NCBI GenBank assembly: GCA_963920525.1
Contig: OY986437.1
Coordinates: 196,993,511 to 197,057,510, forward strand
DNA from: Dichetophora obliterata
Taxonomy: Eukaryota > Arthropoda > Insecta > Diptera > Sciomyzidae
Length of the DNA: 64,000 nucleotides
Reading direction: 5' to 3'
In this document: in pieces, positions 40,702-51,933 of the stretch
How the letters are laid out: each line of letters opens with the position of its first letter
Position numbering within the stretch: the stretch's first letter is position 1
Notes under the pieces: model-generated
What the model saw: only the letters and a program-made list of their open reading frames with translations
Told to the model about the DNA's origin: nothing
Database searches by the model: none
Position numbers and translations under genes: made by a program

Positions 40702-40817
40702 GTTCGCTTACTTTTATTTTAACACTATTAATAATTTATATTTATTGTAAAACAAGTTTTTAGCATTGTTCTTTTATTTTTCTCTCTCCTCTCTTCCATC
40801 CCAAACAACCAAAAAAG

Positions 40818-41108
40818 TACCACCAAAAATAGCGCCTTTTGACTTTGGCGAAGAGCCTTCAAATTTCGGTGAATCGGCGAGTGTGCAGTGTTTAGTTATA
40901 TCTGGTGACTTTCCGGTTTCCTTTGCTTGGCTTTTCAATGGCCGTCGTATTAATGATAATGTTTTTGATGTTTCAATGGTAAAGCTGGGCAAGAAGATTA
41001 GTGCTCTTTCCATAGATTATGTGCGTGGTAATCATGCCGGAAATTATACCTGCTTAGCGGAAAATAATGCTACCTCTGTTGAATATACTGCTGAATTGGT
41101 TGTAAATG
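40818..41108 (+). CDS. Dscam1: Dscam1 exon 9 variant v21
   Basis: 291 nt. Starts VPPKIAPFDFGEEPSNFG, ends AELVVN. SGDFPVSFAWLFNGRR links it to the following SGD.P...WLFN family. Sequons NYT and NAT. The acceptor is in AACCAAAAAAG, one of the poorest here. Donor GTATTT. Confidence 0.95.
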
Positions 41109-41237
41109 GTATTTTCCAACTCAAAACTGCTTGGTGAAAGAATAGAAATTAAGTTAAAACTTGTTTTTTTTTGTGCTTACAAGATTTTAATTTGCAACCA
41201 TATTTATTTGACCTAATTTTTGATATTCCCAAACTAG

Positions 41238-41525
41238 TTCCGCCTAAGATTGCTCCCTTTGATTTTGGCGATCATGCTGTTAATTTTGAAGAGTCAGTCT
41301 CTGTGAATTGCTTGATTTATTTGGGTGATCTACCAATGGACATCACTTGGTTGTTTAACAATCAAACGGTTAATTTTTATACTGGTGTATCTATTGTTAA
41401 GGGTGGTAAAAAGGCCAGCCTTTTAACAATTGACTCCGTGCATGCAGGACATGTCGGAAATTACACATGCAAGGCTAAAAATAATGCTGACTCAGCTGAA
41501 TACACTGCTGAATTGATTGTCAATG
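41238..41525 (+). CDS. Dscam1: Dscam1 exon 9 variant v22
   Basis: 288 nt. Starts VPPKIAPFDFGDHAVNFE, ends AELIVN. First of the NFE(E/D)SVSV family (v22-v27). Tyr replaces Ser in CLIYLGDLP. Sequons NQT and NYT. Acceptor ctag, donor GTATTG. Confidence 0.96.
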
Positions 41526-43587
41526 GTATTGCTCAATATGATATAATATTATTTTGAGTTGAATTTTATTTAAATTTTTATTCTTTATTACTTTTTTTTA
41601 AAAAAACCTCCCCACCACATGCTGTTCAAGTCCAGAGTTTTTGCTAGTTTTCCACTCAAGGAAATGCTTTCAAATTTTTTTAATAAATTATAAAAATACG
41701 ATCATTAGTGCTTTTAATGTAGTGCTTACGAAATTGGAAGTGCTTACATTTTTCTTAAGCCTGTTACATGATTTAAAAATACGTAAATTTCTGCTGAATA
41801 TCGCGTTATATCGCTATATATCGCAAAAAGAAGCTTTCAATTTAAAATTATTAGTTTTTTCTGAAAATTTTTGAACTTTGCTAAAATATAACTGGAAAAG
41901 AACTAATCGAGTCCTGCAAGTTATGAAATAATAGTGCTTATAAAATTTGAGGGTCTTTTACGTTTTATTTTATTGAAAAACTAGCAAAACAATAAGTGCT
42001 TGCAAAAATTTTAAACCTGCAAACAATTTTATAGTTACTAAAACTGATATGACTTGACTCAAATTTGATAGGAACAGCGCTTACAAAATTAATTCATATC
42101 TTACTTATAAATTTTGGTTTTTTTTACATATGTGATCTTAGCTGAATTGGGCTTTATCGTTTTATTATGAGTTTCATTTCGTTTTTATCCTTAAATAGTT
42201 AACCATTCGAAAGTTGATGAACTTACAAAATATATTAAAGCTTTCATTATGAAAGTTTTCTGTTAATATGTTTTTTTTTTAATTTCTAACTTTTCTACAA
42301 AAAAAAAAATGGTTTTAGAATAACGATTGCTTTTAAAATTGTTTTAATTTCCTCGTAAGTCGGGAATTTACTGAATTTGTGCTGAAATGACGCTGTAAGC
42401 TTTGGTAAATTTGTGCTGAATATGACTATGACTGTTGGCCTAAAATATTTTGCATCTTATTGCGTAAGAAATCGTCAATATTTTCAAATCAAGCAGTGCT
42501 TACAAAGCCTGTTTCGTGCTAAATTATAGCTGAATTTGTCAAAAATTGATTTCATTAATACATAATTTTACTTAAATGATAACAAATATTGTTGGCTTTT
42601 ATATTGCTATATAGCTTATATATTTCAGTAACTTAACATCTGCTGAATATGTGCTGAATCCGACTGAGACTGTTAAATTAAAATTATCTTTCACTGTGGC
42701 GATTAAATATATATCAAGCATGATTAAGAATGTCAATTAGCAGATCTTACAAAGTGCTTTTCGTAAATTTCAGCTGAATTTGAGCATTGTTTATCAATAA
42801 TTTATTTTATTAAAACTTAACACTTTTTAGCAATAATATAATATATTTGCTTATAAATTCAAAACCTTTATTTTCGCTGAATTTGTGCTGAAAATTTAGG
42901 TGACTATTCGTGTTATATTTATTAACATCTATAATATTTAGCGATGTGGCAACCTTTTTGATTCGCAAGTAATGCTTACAAAGTCTTCAGCCGAGTTTGT
43001 ACTGAATTTATAAAAAATTTCTTTATAAACGTTTTATTTCACTAAAATATTCTTTGCTCTTAGAAACATGCAGTGCTAACAAAATTTTAATACCCAAGCT
43101 TGTGACGAATCCGACCAAAACTGCTTGATTCAAATTTTCTTTCAGTGTACCGTTGAGAAGCACAAACACTGCTCTTCTTTTCTCCGAAGCACAGCGAAGG
43201 TACAAAACCGGGAAAGAACTTATATAAATTTACGCCTTGTTGGAATTGAAAACGGTAGACTTGACGAAAACCACTTCGTACTTATTTTTATAATCGAATT
43301 TACTTGTAAAAATTTGATGTCATTCGATTGACGCTAATGCCAACTCCACCGGAGCAGATGTTGCTTTATAAATGTTAAACCAACATTTTTTATTAGAGAT
43401 ATTTTCTAGTCCTCCGCCGAATCCCGTTTTGAAGGTCTAAACCTTTAGTTTTATTAAAAAAACGCAGAAAAGCTTAAAGGAACTATATCTTGCTGTGAAA
43501 ATGAAAACAAACTGACTTTTAAACTTTCAATATTACAAACCTTATCTAATATATACCTAACCTCATATAAAATTCTTCAAAAATCAG
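41526..43587. other. Dscam1: Intron v22-v23 (2.06 kb)
   Basis: AT-rich, with eight GCTGAAT copies between 41793 and 42882 alternating with TGCTTACAAA-like words. No exon relic or mobile element was recognised. The 43000-43587 part is more unique. Confidence 0.6.
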
Positions 43588-43875
43588 CTCCGCCAAAAAT
43601 AATGCCCTTTGACTTTGGTGAAGTGCCTGCTAATTTTGAAGACTCCGTTTCGGTAAATTGTCTGGTTTCCTCTGGTGATCTTCCCATTGATATTGAGTGG
43701 TTATTCAATGGGGAACCAGTAAATGTCTTTGCTGGTATATCTGTCATCCCTGGAGGAAAACGTATCAGCCTGCTCTCGATCGACTCTGTGCATGCTGGGC
43801 ATGCTGGAAACTATACATGCAAGGCGCGTAACAAGGCGGCATCGAGCGCCTATTCAGCGGAATTGATAGTTAATG
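43588..43875 (+). CDS. Dscam1: Dscam1 exon 9 variant v23
   Basis: 288 nt. Split first codon G|CT = Ala, then PPKIMPFDFGEVPANFED; ends AELIVN. WLFNGEPVNVFAGIS and SVIPGGKRIS are distinctive. NYT sequon. Acceptor tcag, donor GTTAAT. Confidence 0.96.
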
Positions 43876-44008
43876 GTTAATGGAAAAAAAATTTAATTAC
43901 AAGTTTAAAAAAAAATTTATTTGTAGTTAAAAAAATTGTTGTAATGTAGTTTTATAGATTTCTTCGTGTTTATTTTTTGATCCCTATACCTTTTCCACAC
44001 CTTTTAAG

Positions 44009-44296
44009 TGCCACCAAAAATTACACCCTTTGATTTTGGCGAAGAACCTGCTAATTTTGAAGACTCTGTATCGGTTACTTGCCTGATTGCCTCCGGAGAT
44101 CAACCAATAGATATTGAGTGGTTATATAATGAGTATCCGGTAAATGCTTATTCCGGAATGACAGTGGTTAAGGGAGGCAAACGTACCAGTATTTTGACTA
44201 TAGATAATGTACATGCACGTCATGCCGGAAAATATATCTGCAAGGCGAAAAATCATGCAGGCGCTATCAATTTTGCAGCCGAACTAGTGGTTAATG
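44009..44296 (+). CDS. Dscam1: Dscam1 exon 9 variant v24
   Basis: 288 nt. Starts VPPKITPFDFGEEPANFED, ends AELVVN. The usual NYTC is changed to KYIC, so the F-strand sequon is lost, unlike its sisters. KNHAGAINFAAEL forms the G strand. Acceptor TTAAG, donor GTACCA. Confidence 0.96.
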
Positions 44297-44426
44297 GTAC
44301 CATAAAAAACAAATAATTGTTTTTAAAGCCTTTTTAAAAAATTATTTTAAGTTTACTTAATAATTTTTTTGCAAAACCGTTTTATTTATGCTACCTACCC
44401 CACCTTTACTTTATGCGAAACTACAG

Positions 44427-44714
44427 TGCCTCCGAAAATAGTGCCCTTTGACTTCGGCGAGGAGCCCGCCAATTATGAGGATTCAGTATCGATAACTTGT
44501 CTCGTATCAACGGGAGATTTTCCTATAGACATAGATTGGCTAATTAATGATTATGCTGTCAACTCCTATTCGGGAATAACAATATTGAAGGGCGGTAAAC
44601 GTACCAGCATGCTTACCATAGATAATGTACATGCAAGGCATGCGGGTAATTATACCTGCAAGGCGCGGAATCATGCGGCTGCTGTTAATTATACCACAGA
44701 ACTGATTGTTAATG
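44427..44714 (+). CDS. Dscam1: Dscam1 exon 9 variant v25
   Basis: 288 nt. Starts VPPKIVPFDFGEEPANYED, ends TELIVN. Closest to v24 (TSMLTIDNVHARHAG, ARNHA). Two NYT sequons, one in the F strand and one in the G strand (VNYTTE). Acceptor acag, donor GTATAG. Confidence 0.96.
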
Positions 44715-44933
44715 GTATAGAACACAAGAAATTCTAGATATTTCTTATAGCATTTTTTGTTGTTTTGTGAGTTTTTAAGTTTTTGCCATTAGTTGGTTAC
44801 TTTTGTGTCCCCGCCCCCCCTTCCAGTTCAAATACACTTCCGCACTTGATTAAAACAACAACACTACACCAAATATTGACCTACTTCACCTACTGCCCAA
44901 CATCTTTACAAAATTTTTCTACTTCACTTACAG

Positions 44934-45221
44934 TTGCGCCCAAAATTGCTCACTTTGAATTTGGCACCGAGCCGGCCAACTTCGAAGATTCCGTATCCGT
45001 CAATTGTTTGCTATCAAGCGGCGATTTGCCACTCGACATTGAATGGTTATTTAATGATTACCCTCTAAATTCCTACTCCGGCATTACAACCTCAAAAATG
45101 GGCAAACGTTTGAGTGTACTTATGATTGACTCCGTGCATGCGCGACATGCGGGAAATTACACCTGCAAGGCCCGCAATTTGTGGGCCGCCACTGAATATA
45201 GTGCGCAATTAATAGTGAACG
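44934..45221 (+). CDS. Dscam1: Dscam1 exon 9 variant v26
   Basis: 288 nt. Starts VAPKIAHFEFGTEPANFED, ends AQLIVN. HFEFG is unique at the A strand and ARNLWAATEYS adds a Trp in the F-G loop. NYT sequon. Acceptor acag preceded by CT-rich sequence, donor GTATGG. Confidence 0.96.
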
Positions 45222-47693
45222 GTATGGTTTGGGAAAATTTAAAAAAGAAAATTTTTTTATTATTTGGCTATTATTATTATTATTTTTGATGAGGTTATTT
45301 TTTCGATACAGTGTTTAATCTTAATCTTTTAAATATAACCTGCTCTCCTGTAATTCCGACAAAATTTTGATATAAATAGGCATGCATGTTGTAGACACTG
45401 TGCAGTAAATATGCTTTGATTAGCTTAGTGCTTAGTTGAGTTTTGCTTAAAACATTGCTTTTCGGCTTTTGTTATGCCTGTAAACAGAATTTGCACTTTA
45501 TAATTTTGAGCTGAATATATGCTGAATTATTGTAAGAACTACTCTATGATTAATTATGTCGAGCTGAATTAAAAAAAAAAACATTAGGTAAATATTTATT
45601 GCTATGAATTATAATCTAATATAAGATACAAATGTTGAATATAATCCGAAAGTACTAAAATTGTTTCTATTTCTTTAAAAGCTTTCATAAAAAAATCTAA
45701 TTAATTTTTCATGTGTTGGGCTTGCAAATACAGTTATTGTTTGATCGCAGAAATCAGGTTCAAATTTACTGAAATGAAATATACGATTGCAAAAATATAT
45801 TTGCTTACAAAAAAAAAAAAATGGCTAAATGGCAAACTGAAAACAAAAATTAATGTAAACTAAGCAAAATAAAGTATTGGCATTAAGCGAATTATGAAAA
45901 TGCATTTGCTTACAAAATAGATTAAAAACTTATTTCATTGTTATATTAATTGTAAGCAAAGGCATTGCCAAAATTTCTTGCATATTATCATTTGCATTCT
46001 AAGAGATTTTAAGAAATTTTAGACTTTAAAACGCTGTTCACAGAAATTTTTTATAAGCACATGAATATTCATTATTGTTAACTAAAATCATGAACATTTT
46101 TTTAGTTGAAATGGTAAGAATTAAGTTTTAAATTCAGCAGTTATTTTATTTTTGTTAGCGCATATAAATTTTAAAATACTTAAAAAAGAAGCTAAGTGTT
46201 TTTAATATCTTCACTGAATTAGCAAAATTTAGCATAAAGTATTTGTTTTATTCAATTAAAATATGAAAAACACTTTAAACACTAATATACGCTTAAAAAA
46301 TATACTGCTGAGTTCTAAACCAATTTTTTACCATCTTAGTTTCAATATTTCAGTTAGCAATATTACTTTGCTTACAAAAAATATATCTGCTGAATTGCAT
46401 GTAAAAGTGCAAAATTTCTTGAAACCATTTAGAACTCTCTGGTAACATGAAATAAATATGGATAATAGTAGTGCTTACAATTAATTAAACAACTCTATTA
46501 ACCAAAAATACTTTATATGCATTTCTTTTAGCCAAAACACCTTCTTCTTTCTACTAAATAAAGCAAATATGCATTTATATGCCTACCAAAATATTCTGCT
46601 GAATTGCATTGAAACATTTCAACTTCATTAAAAGTAGTTGGAAGGGTTTTATTACATCATAAATATATCAATAACGCAAAACAGGAAAATTTAATAACCC
46701 TTGTGCATAGAAATGCTTAAATCCAATTAAGCACAAATCTTACATAAAGCACATATTTGTTGAAAAAACTTTTAATTTGCTCTTGCTTACAAAAAATGTG
46801 CTAATAATGATCTTGTTCAAAATTCTTTGATATTTTAAAAGAGCTGCTGAATGTGATAAGAAAGTCTGCATCTCATTTAAACCAAATATATTTTCTTGGC
46901 TCTTATTTTGCATATAAAACACCATTTTTTGGTTATGAAAAGTTACTCATGAAAAGTTCGTCATAACTCCCAAACCATACATCCTACAAGAACGATTTAT
47001 GCATCAAAATGACTGCAAAATCAAGTTTTTCTTATTAATTTTAACCCACTACTGTTAAAATCCTTTCGATTTGAAAAATACATCAACTGAATTACACAAA
47101 AATGTTTTGCGTCCAAATAAAATAAAATTTGTCTATTATATTGAATACATTTCGATTGTTGTAGTGTTTTTAAGAAATATTCCTGCTAAATTGCAAAAAA
47201 AAAATAAAATCAAAGTTTTCTTTAAGACAAATACAATTTTCTTGTTTGTTTAGCAAATTCTTTCCAATGGTCCCAATTTATTCAGATAAAGCTGAATTTC
47301 TCTATCGTGTCAAAGAAATTATTTTTAGGATGTCTATGCTGCAAAAAATGTGTCTGCTGAATTGGTCAAAAATGTTTAAAGTTAATTTCAAACTTATGTC
47401 ATTGCTTTTTGATATAGAAAGCCTGTCAAATTTATTGCTGCTGACAAAAAAATTTTTAGCTGAATTGAAATAAATGTTAGCAAAATTAATTTATAAATAA
47501 AAAATTTCATTATACCATTAATGTCATGTTAGATATGTGACTGCTTATAAAATTTTAAAGCGCTGAATATAAAAATGAAGACAGTACAACGCAGATTAAA
47601 GAAAATAATTTCCTATCAGTACAACTGATATCTCAATTTCCGTTTAGCTTACAAAAACTTTGTCTTATTTTCTGAACTCGTTGACACTTCTAG
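45222..47693. other. Dscam1: Intron v26-v27 (2.47 kb)
   Basis: AT-rich, with ten GCTGAAT copies from 45510 to 47562 and many TGCTTACAAA words. Two copies (46389, 46598) continue as GCTGAATTGCAT, as in the 3' end of exons v8, v11 and v12, which hints at exon relics. No mobile element recognised. Confidence 0.6.
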
Positions 47694-47987
47694 CTGCGCC
47701 CAAAATTGTGCCCTTCGACTTTGGCGCCGAACCAACTAATTTCGAGGACTCTGTTTCGGTAAATTGTCTCATCTCATCCGGCGACATGCCAATCGACATC
47801 GAATGGCTGCTGAATAATGAAACAATGGACACATACTTCGGCAGTGGCGTGACCATACTCAAGAGTGGCAAACGTGCCAGTGTGCTGACAATAGATGCGG
47901 TACATGCCAGCCATGTCGGCAGTTACACATGTGTAGCGCGCAATAAAGCCGGCTTTGCGCAACATACAGCGGAATTGTCTGTCAACG
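47694..47987 (+). CDS. Dscam1: Dscam1 exon 9 variant v27
   Basis: 294 nt. Split Ala, then APKIVPFDFGAEPTNFED; ends AELSVN. Two residues longer than v22-v26 in the C'-D region (TYFGSGVTI). Sequon NET; the F strand is GSYTC without a sequon. Acceptor ctag, donor GTTTGT. Confidence 0.96.
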
Positions 47988-48097
47988 GTTGTTTGAATTT
48001 CTTTCAAATATCTTAAGCTAGATACATTTTGTTTTAAGTTTGTGTGTAGTTGAATTTTTCCTTAATTTATTTCCTTGTTAACCTTATCCTCTTTTAG

Positions 48098-48385
48098 TTC
48101 CACCAAAAATAACACCCTTTGACTTTGGTACTGAGCCTGCCAACTTTGGTGACTCTGTAACGGTGCAGTGCACCATATCAAAGGGTGACCTACCCGTCGA
48201 TATAACGTGGCTTTTTAATGAGTACGCCATCAATGAATACCTCGGCATTACAACATCGAAGATAGGCAAAAAGGTGAGCGTTTTAACCATTGACTCGGTG
48301 AATGGCAACAATGCGGGAAACTATACGTGTAAGGCAAGGAATCATGCGCAAACCACGGAATACACCGCAGCGCTAATTGTGAATG
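48098..48385 (+). CDS. Dscam1: Dscam1 exon 9 variant v28
   Basis: 288 nt. Starts VPPKITPFDFGTEPANFGD, ends AALIVN. It mixes features of v17 (VQCTI..GDLP, AALIVN) and v25-v26 (TEPANF, KARNHA). NYT sequon. Acceptor ttttag, donor GTTAAT. Confidence 0.96.
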
Positions 48386-48533
48386 GTTAATAGTTTTTGC
48401 TGCATTAAATTTATTCTTTTTTCTTAGACATAAGACAAGCTTTAAGTTTAAGTTATAAGATTTGGTTTTTGTTAATTTAAAATCCTGACCCTGAAGTTGT
48501 ACCTTTTATCTACTCCTTTGTACCGCCCATAAG

Positions 48534-48827
48534 TACCGCCACAAATATCACCCTTCTCCAGTGGCAATCAGCCCGTGCACTTGGGCCAATATATCACCTA
48601 TCAGTGTACCATCACCGAAGGTGACCTACCGCTAAACATACTCTGGACATTCAACAATCAGCCCATAGTTAATCATGATGATCAGGAAGTTTTGATATCT
48701 AAACTAGGACGTCGCAGCAGTGTTTTGACCATAGAGAGTGTAACCGATAGAAATGCTGGCAGCTATACTTGTCAGGGCACCAACGCAGCGGGCAAGGCCA
48801 GCTATACAACGCAGCTAAAAATTATAG
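48534..48827 (+). CDS. Dscam1: Dscam1 exon 9 variant v29
   Basis: 294 nt. Starts VPPQISPFSSGNQPVHLGQ, ends LKII before the split Gly (KIIG instead of VNG). SGNQP replaces FGEEP. GSYTCQGTN in the F strand has no sequon. Acceptor ATAAG, donor GTCTTG, both poor. Related to v30 by QY(I/L)T and (R)RSSVLTI. Confidence 0.94.
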
Positions 48828-48970
48828 GTCTTGAACTTAAGATGAAAAAACCGAAGTGTATATTTTTATTATTTTTGTAACCTTAAGTTATTATGTTCGT
48901 AAAATTTGCTGATTGATATTTAATTTTAATTTCACCACACCATCCATCACACTACTTTACCCTGTCACAG

Positions 48971-49261
48971 TGTTACCACGCATCGTACCTTTCTCGTTCG
49001 AAGAGGGACCCGCTCAGATGGGTCAATATCTGACGCTACATTGTACAGTTCCAACGGGTGATTTACCGTTACTAATCGATTGGACGCTGAATGATCGTTT
49101 GGTCGATGCCGATGTGGGCGGCATTAGCACCTTGATGGTTGGTCGCCGCAGCAGTGTTCTCACCATAGATGCTGTGGAGCATCAACATGTGGGAAATTTC
49201 ACCTGCCAAGTACAGAATCGCGCCGGGGTTCAAAGTTACACGACCGCTTTAAATATCTATG
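48971..49261 (+). CDS. Dscam1: Dscam1 exon 9 variant v30
   Basis: 291 nt. Starts VLPRIVPFSFEEGPAQMGQ, ends ALNIY before the split Gly. The FEEGP block is unique. NFT sequon. Acceptor cacag, donor GTTAGC. Last exon before a 6.6 kb transposon-filled intron. Confidence 0.95.
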
Positions 49262-51359
49262 GTTAGCAAGGTTTCTTTGCATACAGTATGAAATGTTTCT
49301 ACGAAATGTATAACAAGATATCTCTTCCTAAATTGACTTTCTGCATAATTAACCCTGATATTTCAAAGTTAACTACTTCTAGATACTGACCCTTACTTCT
49401 ATATCTTTGTATTAAGCGTTTTTGTAAGCACATTTCAAAAGAATTTTAACTCGAAGCTTTAAGTTAATGCATGAAGCTTTAAGCTAGCATAGCGCAATTT
49501 AGATCTAAGTAAGATTCTAACACTCACGGCACTGAAGCTGCATGCTTAAGCAACGCACATTCCGTAATTAGATTATGTATTGTGAAGATAGTTTTCAAAA
49601 TGAATTAATGAAAAGAGGATAACAGTAAAACTAGTACATATAGTACATAAGTTAAGAGGAAGTTTTGTATTAAAACTTTATTTTAACCAGTGTCTTAATA
49701 ATTGAAAGTGTACTGCTTTGAAAGTATACAAACATCGTAAAAAGTTATGCTATAACATTTAGATCTATGTTTTCTATATTTACAAAATGCCTGATGGGGT
49801 TCATAGGTAACAAAAAAGGGGTGAAAATAGCTCGTCGGCCGCTTAGGAATCATCACTATAGGTGTAAAATGTAACACGGGCCTTTGTAACATTTGTAACA
49901 TTTTTTTTTTAAAAGGCGATGGCTCCTAAACAAAATAGATCCCTTCTTCCAGTAAACTCCCTATAGTAAGGCTATATTATTTACTAAGGTACTTACCCTC
50001 TATATCCGATACGAAATGGACGGTTCAGACTTGAAAAATATTAAAGGAAAATCGTCAAATGGACCTACAACTGCCAAAGAGATGCACATTGAGGATTAAA
50101 ATGTTGGACTATTATTTTATTTCATCCAACATTTTGTCCAAACACTCACAGCCCCTATTACTTTGCCCTTAAATTATATAAAATAATAGAAATGATAGTA
50201 GTTGGATCATCTCATATGACTCGACGCATATCTTATAACGAAAAATGCATCAACATTTTTATGGTTATATTTGTAAAGTATGCTTATATTACCTACAGTA
50301 TTAAAATCTTATGTCTTAAAATTAACGACAAATCTCTGCTCATAAGCAATAATCGCTTAAGTCGACTTAAGACAGAGATGTGTTCTACGCATATAGCTTT
50401 ATAAACACACAAAGTCTGGAGCTTCTAGCATGACAATAGCCAAAGTTATGACCCTAAATCAAAAGACCCTTTCATATAACTTATATGACGATTGAAAACT
50501 TTGAAGCAACATTTCTCCAAACTTTTAAAATACATTTCCTCTTACTTTGGTGACAAGTTGTTCTCAGCTTATTTTTAAAAATTTTGTGTTTTAAAGTTAT
50601 AACTGAAAATGTAAAAATTAGCATAATAAAAAATAATACATCGGTCGTCATTTTAAACTCTAGAATGTTACACTGCCCGAATGTGTCATACTTAAACGCT
50701 ATAGTGGGGCTACTCACGTCAGAATTTAAAAAAAATTCGAATTGAGTTTTTATCATATTTGATTCACTAGAGCATAAAAAATTAAATATAATTTACAAAA
50801 AAAAAAAAAAAAAATAAAAAAATAAAAAAATAAAAAAATATAAATTTTGTCCGAAAAAAGTGCGATTTATTGCAAAAACCTAAATTATTTTTGGAAATTT
50901 TCTACAACTACAAAAATATTTCTTTTATTATTCTAATACGTTTTTTTACGATTTTATTATTGGTTATTGAAAAAAAAAGATATGAATGAAGTGCATCACA
51001 AATTTTGTAGACGGTGAATTTTAAGTATTTCCAAAAAGTTTAACTCATAACTCTATAGATGGCGTATATCATTTTTATGATGTTAAAATTTTCTTACGAT
51101 ACGCGTCAAAACTAATTATAATTTGACGTTTAGATAATAAGTGACAGTGTTTCTAGTTACGCCATTATTTTAAAATATTGTGACGTGGTTTTATCAAAGG
51201 CTGAGTTAAAACTCACCCGCTCCAGGTTCCTGTGAAAAGGTCCACTAACTCTCACATTTTATTTTGAAAATAAAAGACGCAGGGTTTTCAGTAATTCACA
51301 AAGTTACTTTATTGAATACGTTATCCTTATTATAACCTCTTAGTTATGCAGCTTCGGGT

Positions 51360-51640
51360 AGTCGCTAGTGGGCTTAGTAATCAGTTGGTAATCGCTTTAG
51401 TGCTCGGTTATCAGTTGGCAATTGCTTTAGAAGCCAATAATCAGTTGGCAATCGCTTCGGTAATTGGTAATCAGTTGGTAATTGCTTTGGTAATTGATAA
51501 TCGGTTGGTAATAGCTTCGGTTATCGGTAATCGCTTCGGTAATCGGTTGATAATCGCTTCTGTAATCGGTTGGTAATCGCTGCGGTAATTGGTAGTCCGT
51601 TGGTAATCGCTTCTGTAATCGGTTGGCAATCGCTAAAAAG
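51360..51640. repeat. Minisatellite, GGTTGGTAATCGCTT units
   Basis: About ten imperfect copies of a 24-33-bp unit around CGGTTGGTAATCGCTTCGGT, with variants CAGTTGGCAATCGCTT. It produces overlapping dipeptide-like ORFs on both strands that are not genes. Confidence 0.85.
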
Positions 51641-51695
51641 GAATGCTCCGTTATTTCTAATTGGACATAATAGAGTCGAGAGGTCAACTGTAGAC

Positions 51696-51892
51696 TCCGT
51701 GGTGGCATAGCAGAGAGTGCCTGCGTCGCAGTCCCGGCGATAGGCCTAGCGGTCTACCGAGGTTGTGACGTGGCTTCAAGAGACAAGAAAATCTTACTAT
51801 AGACGACGCTCTAGTGGCATGGCAGCGAGTGCCTGCGTCGCAGCCTCGGTGATAGACGTTGCGGTCAATCGAGGTAGCGACGTGGCTTTCGA
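51696..51892 (+). repeat. Two copies of a ~113-bp repeat, third copy displaced
   Basis: GTGGCAT.GCAG.GAGTGCCTG followed by GATAG.C, GCGGTC and CGAGGT..., ending GACGTGGCTT, occurs twice in tandem (51702-51776 and 51815-51888). A third piece (CGATAGACCTGACGGTCAGC) lies at about 53380, just beyond the DNA transposon, so the transposon probably split the array. The parent element was not identified. Confidence 0.65.
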
Positions 51893-51933
51893 AAAAAAAA
51901 AAATAAATAAATAATAAAAAAATAACTAACTAC

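Larger units (their letters stand above)
32879..47568 (+). promoter_or_regulatory. Dscam1: Dispersed intronic GCTGAAT / TGCTTACAAA motif field
   Basis: By hand I count about 40 intronic GCTGAAT words on the + strand in introns v9-v10, v14-v18, v19-v20, v22-v23 and v26-v27, and only a few of the complement. For AT-rich DNA I would expect about one in that much intron. They alternate with TGCTTACAAA, TGCTTATAAA or TGCTTGCAAA, e.g. near 39347, 42080, 42496, 45906, 46370 and 46787. GCTGAATT is also the common codon string for the Ala-Glu-Leu near the 3' end of many exon 9 variants. The cause may be selector elements, exon relics or a degenerate tandem repeat. Confidence 0.5.

Noticed and set aside
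41641..41874. 77-codon ORF in the v22-v23 intron
   Set aside because: AT-rich chance ORF; no Ig motifs, acceptor or donor fitting an exon 9 variant.
51346..51708. Overlapping ORFs on both strands rich in Leu/Val/Ile or Tyr/Gln
   Set aside because: Products of the minisatellite repeat.
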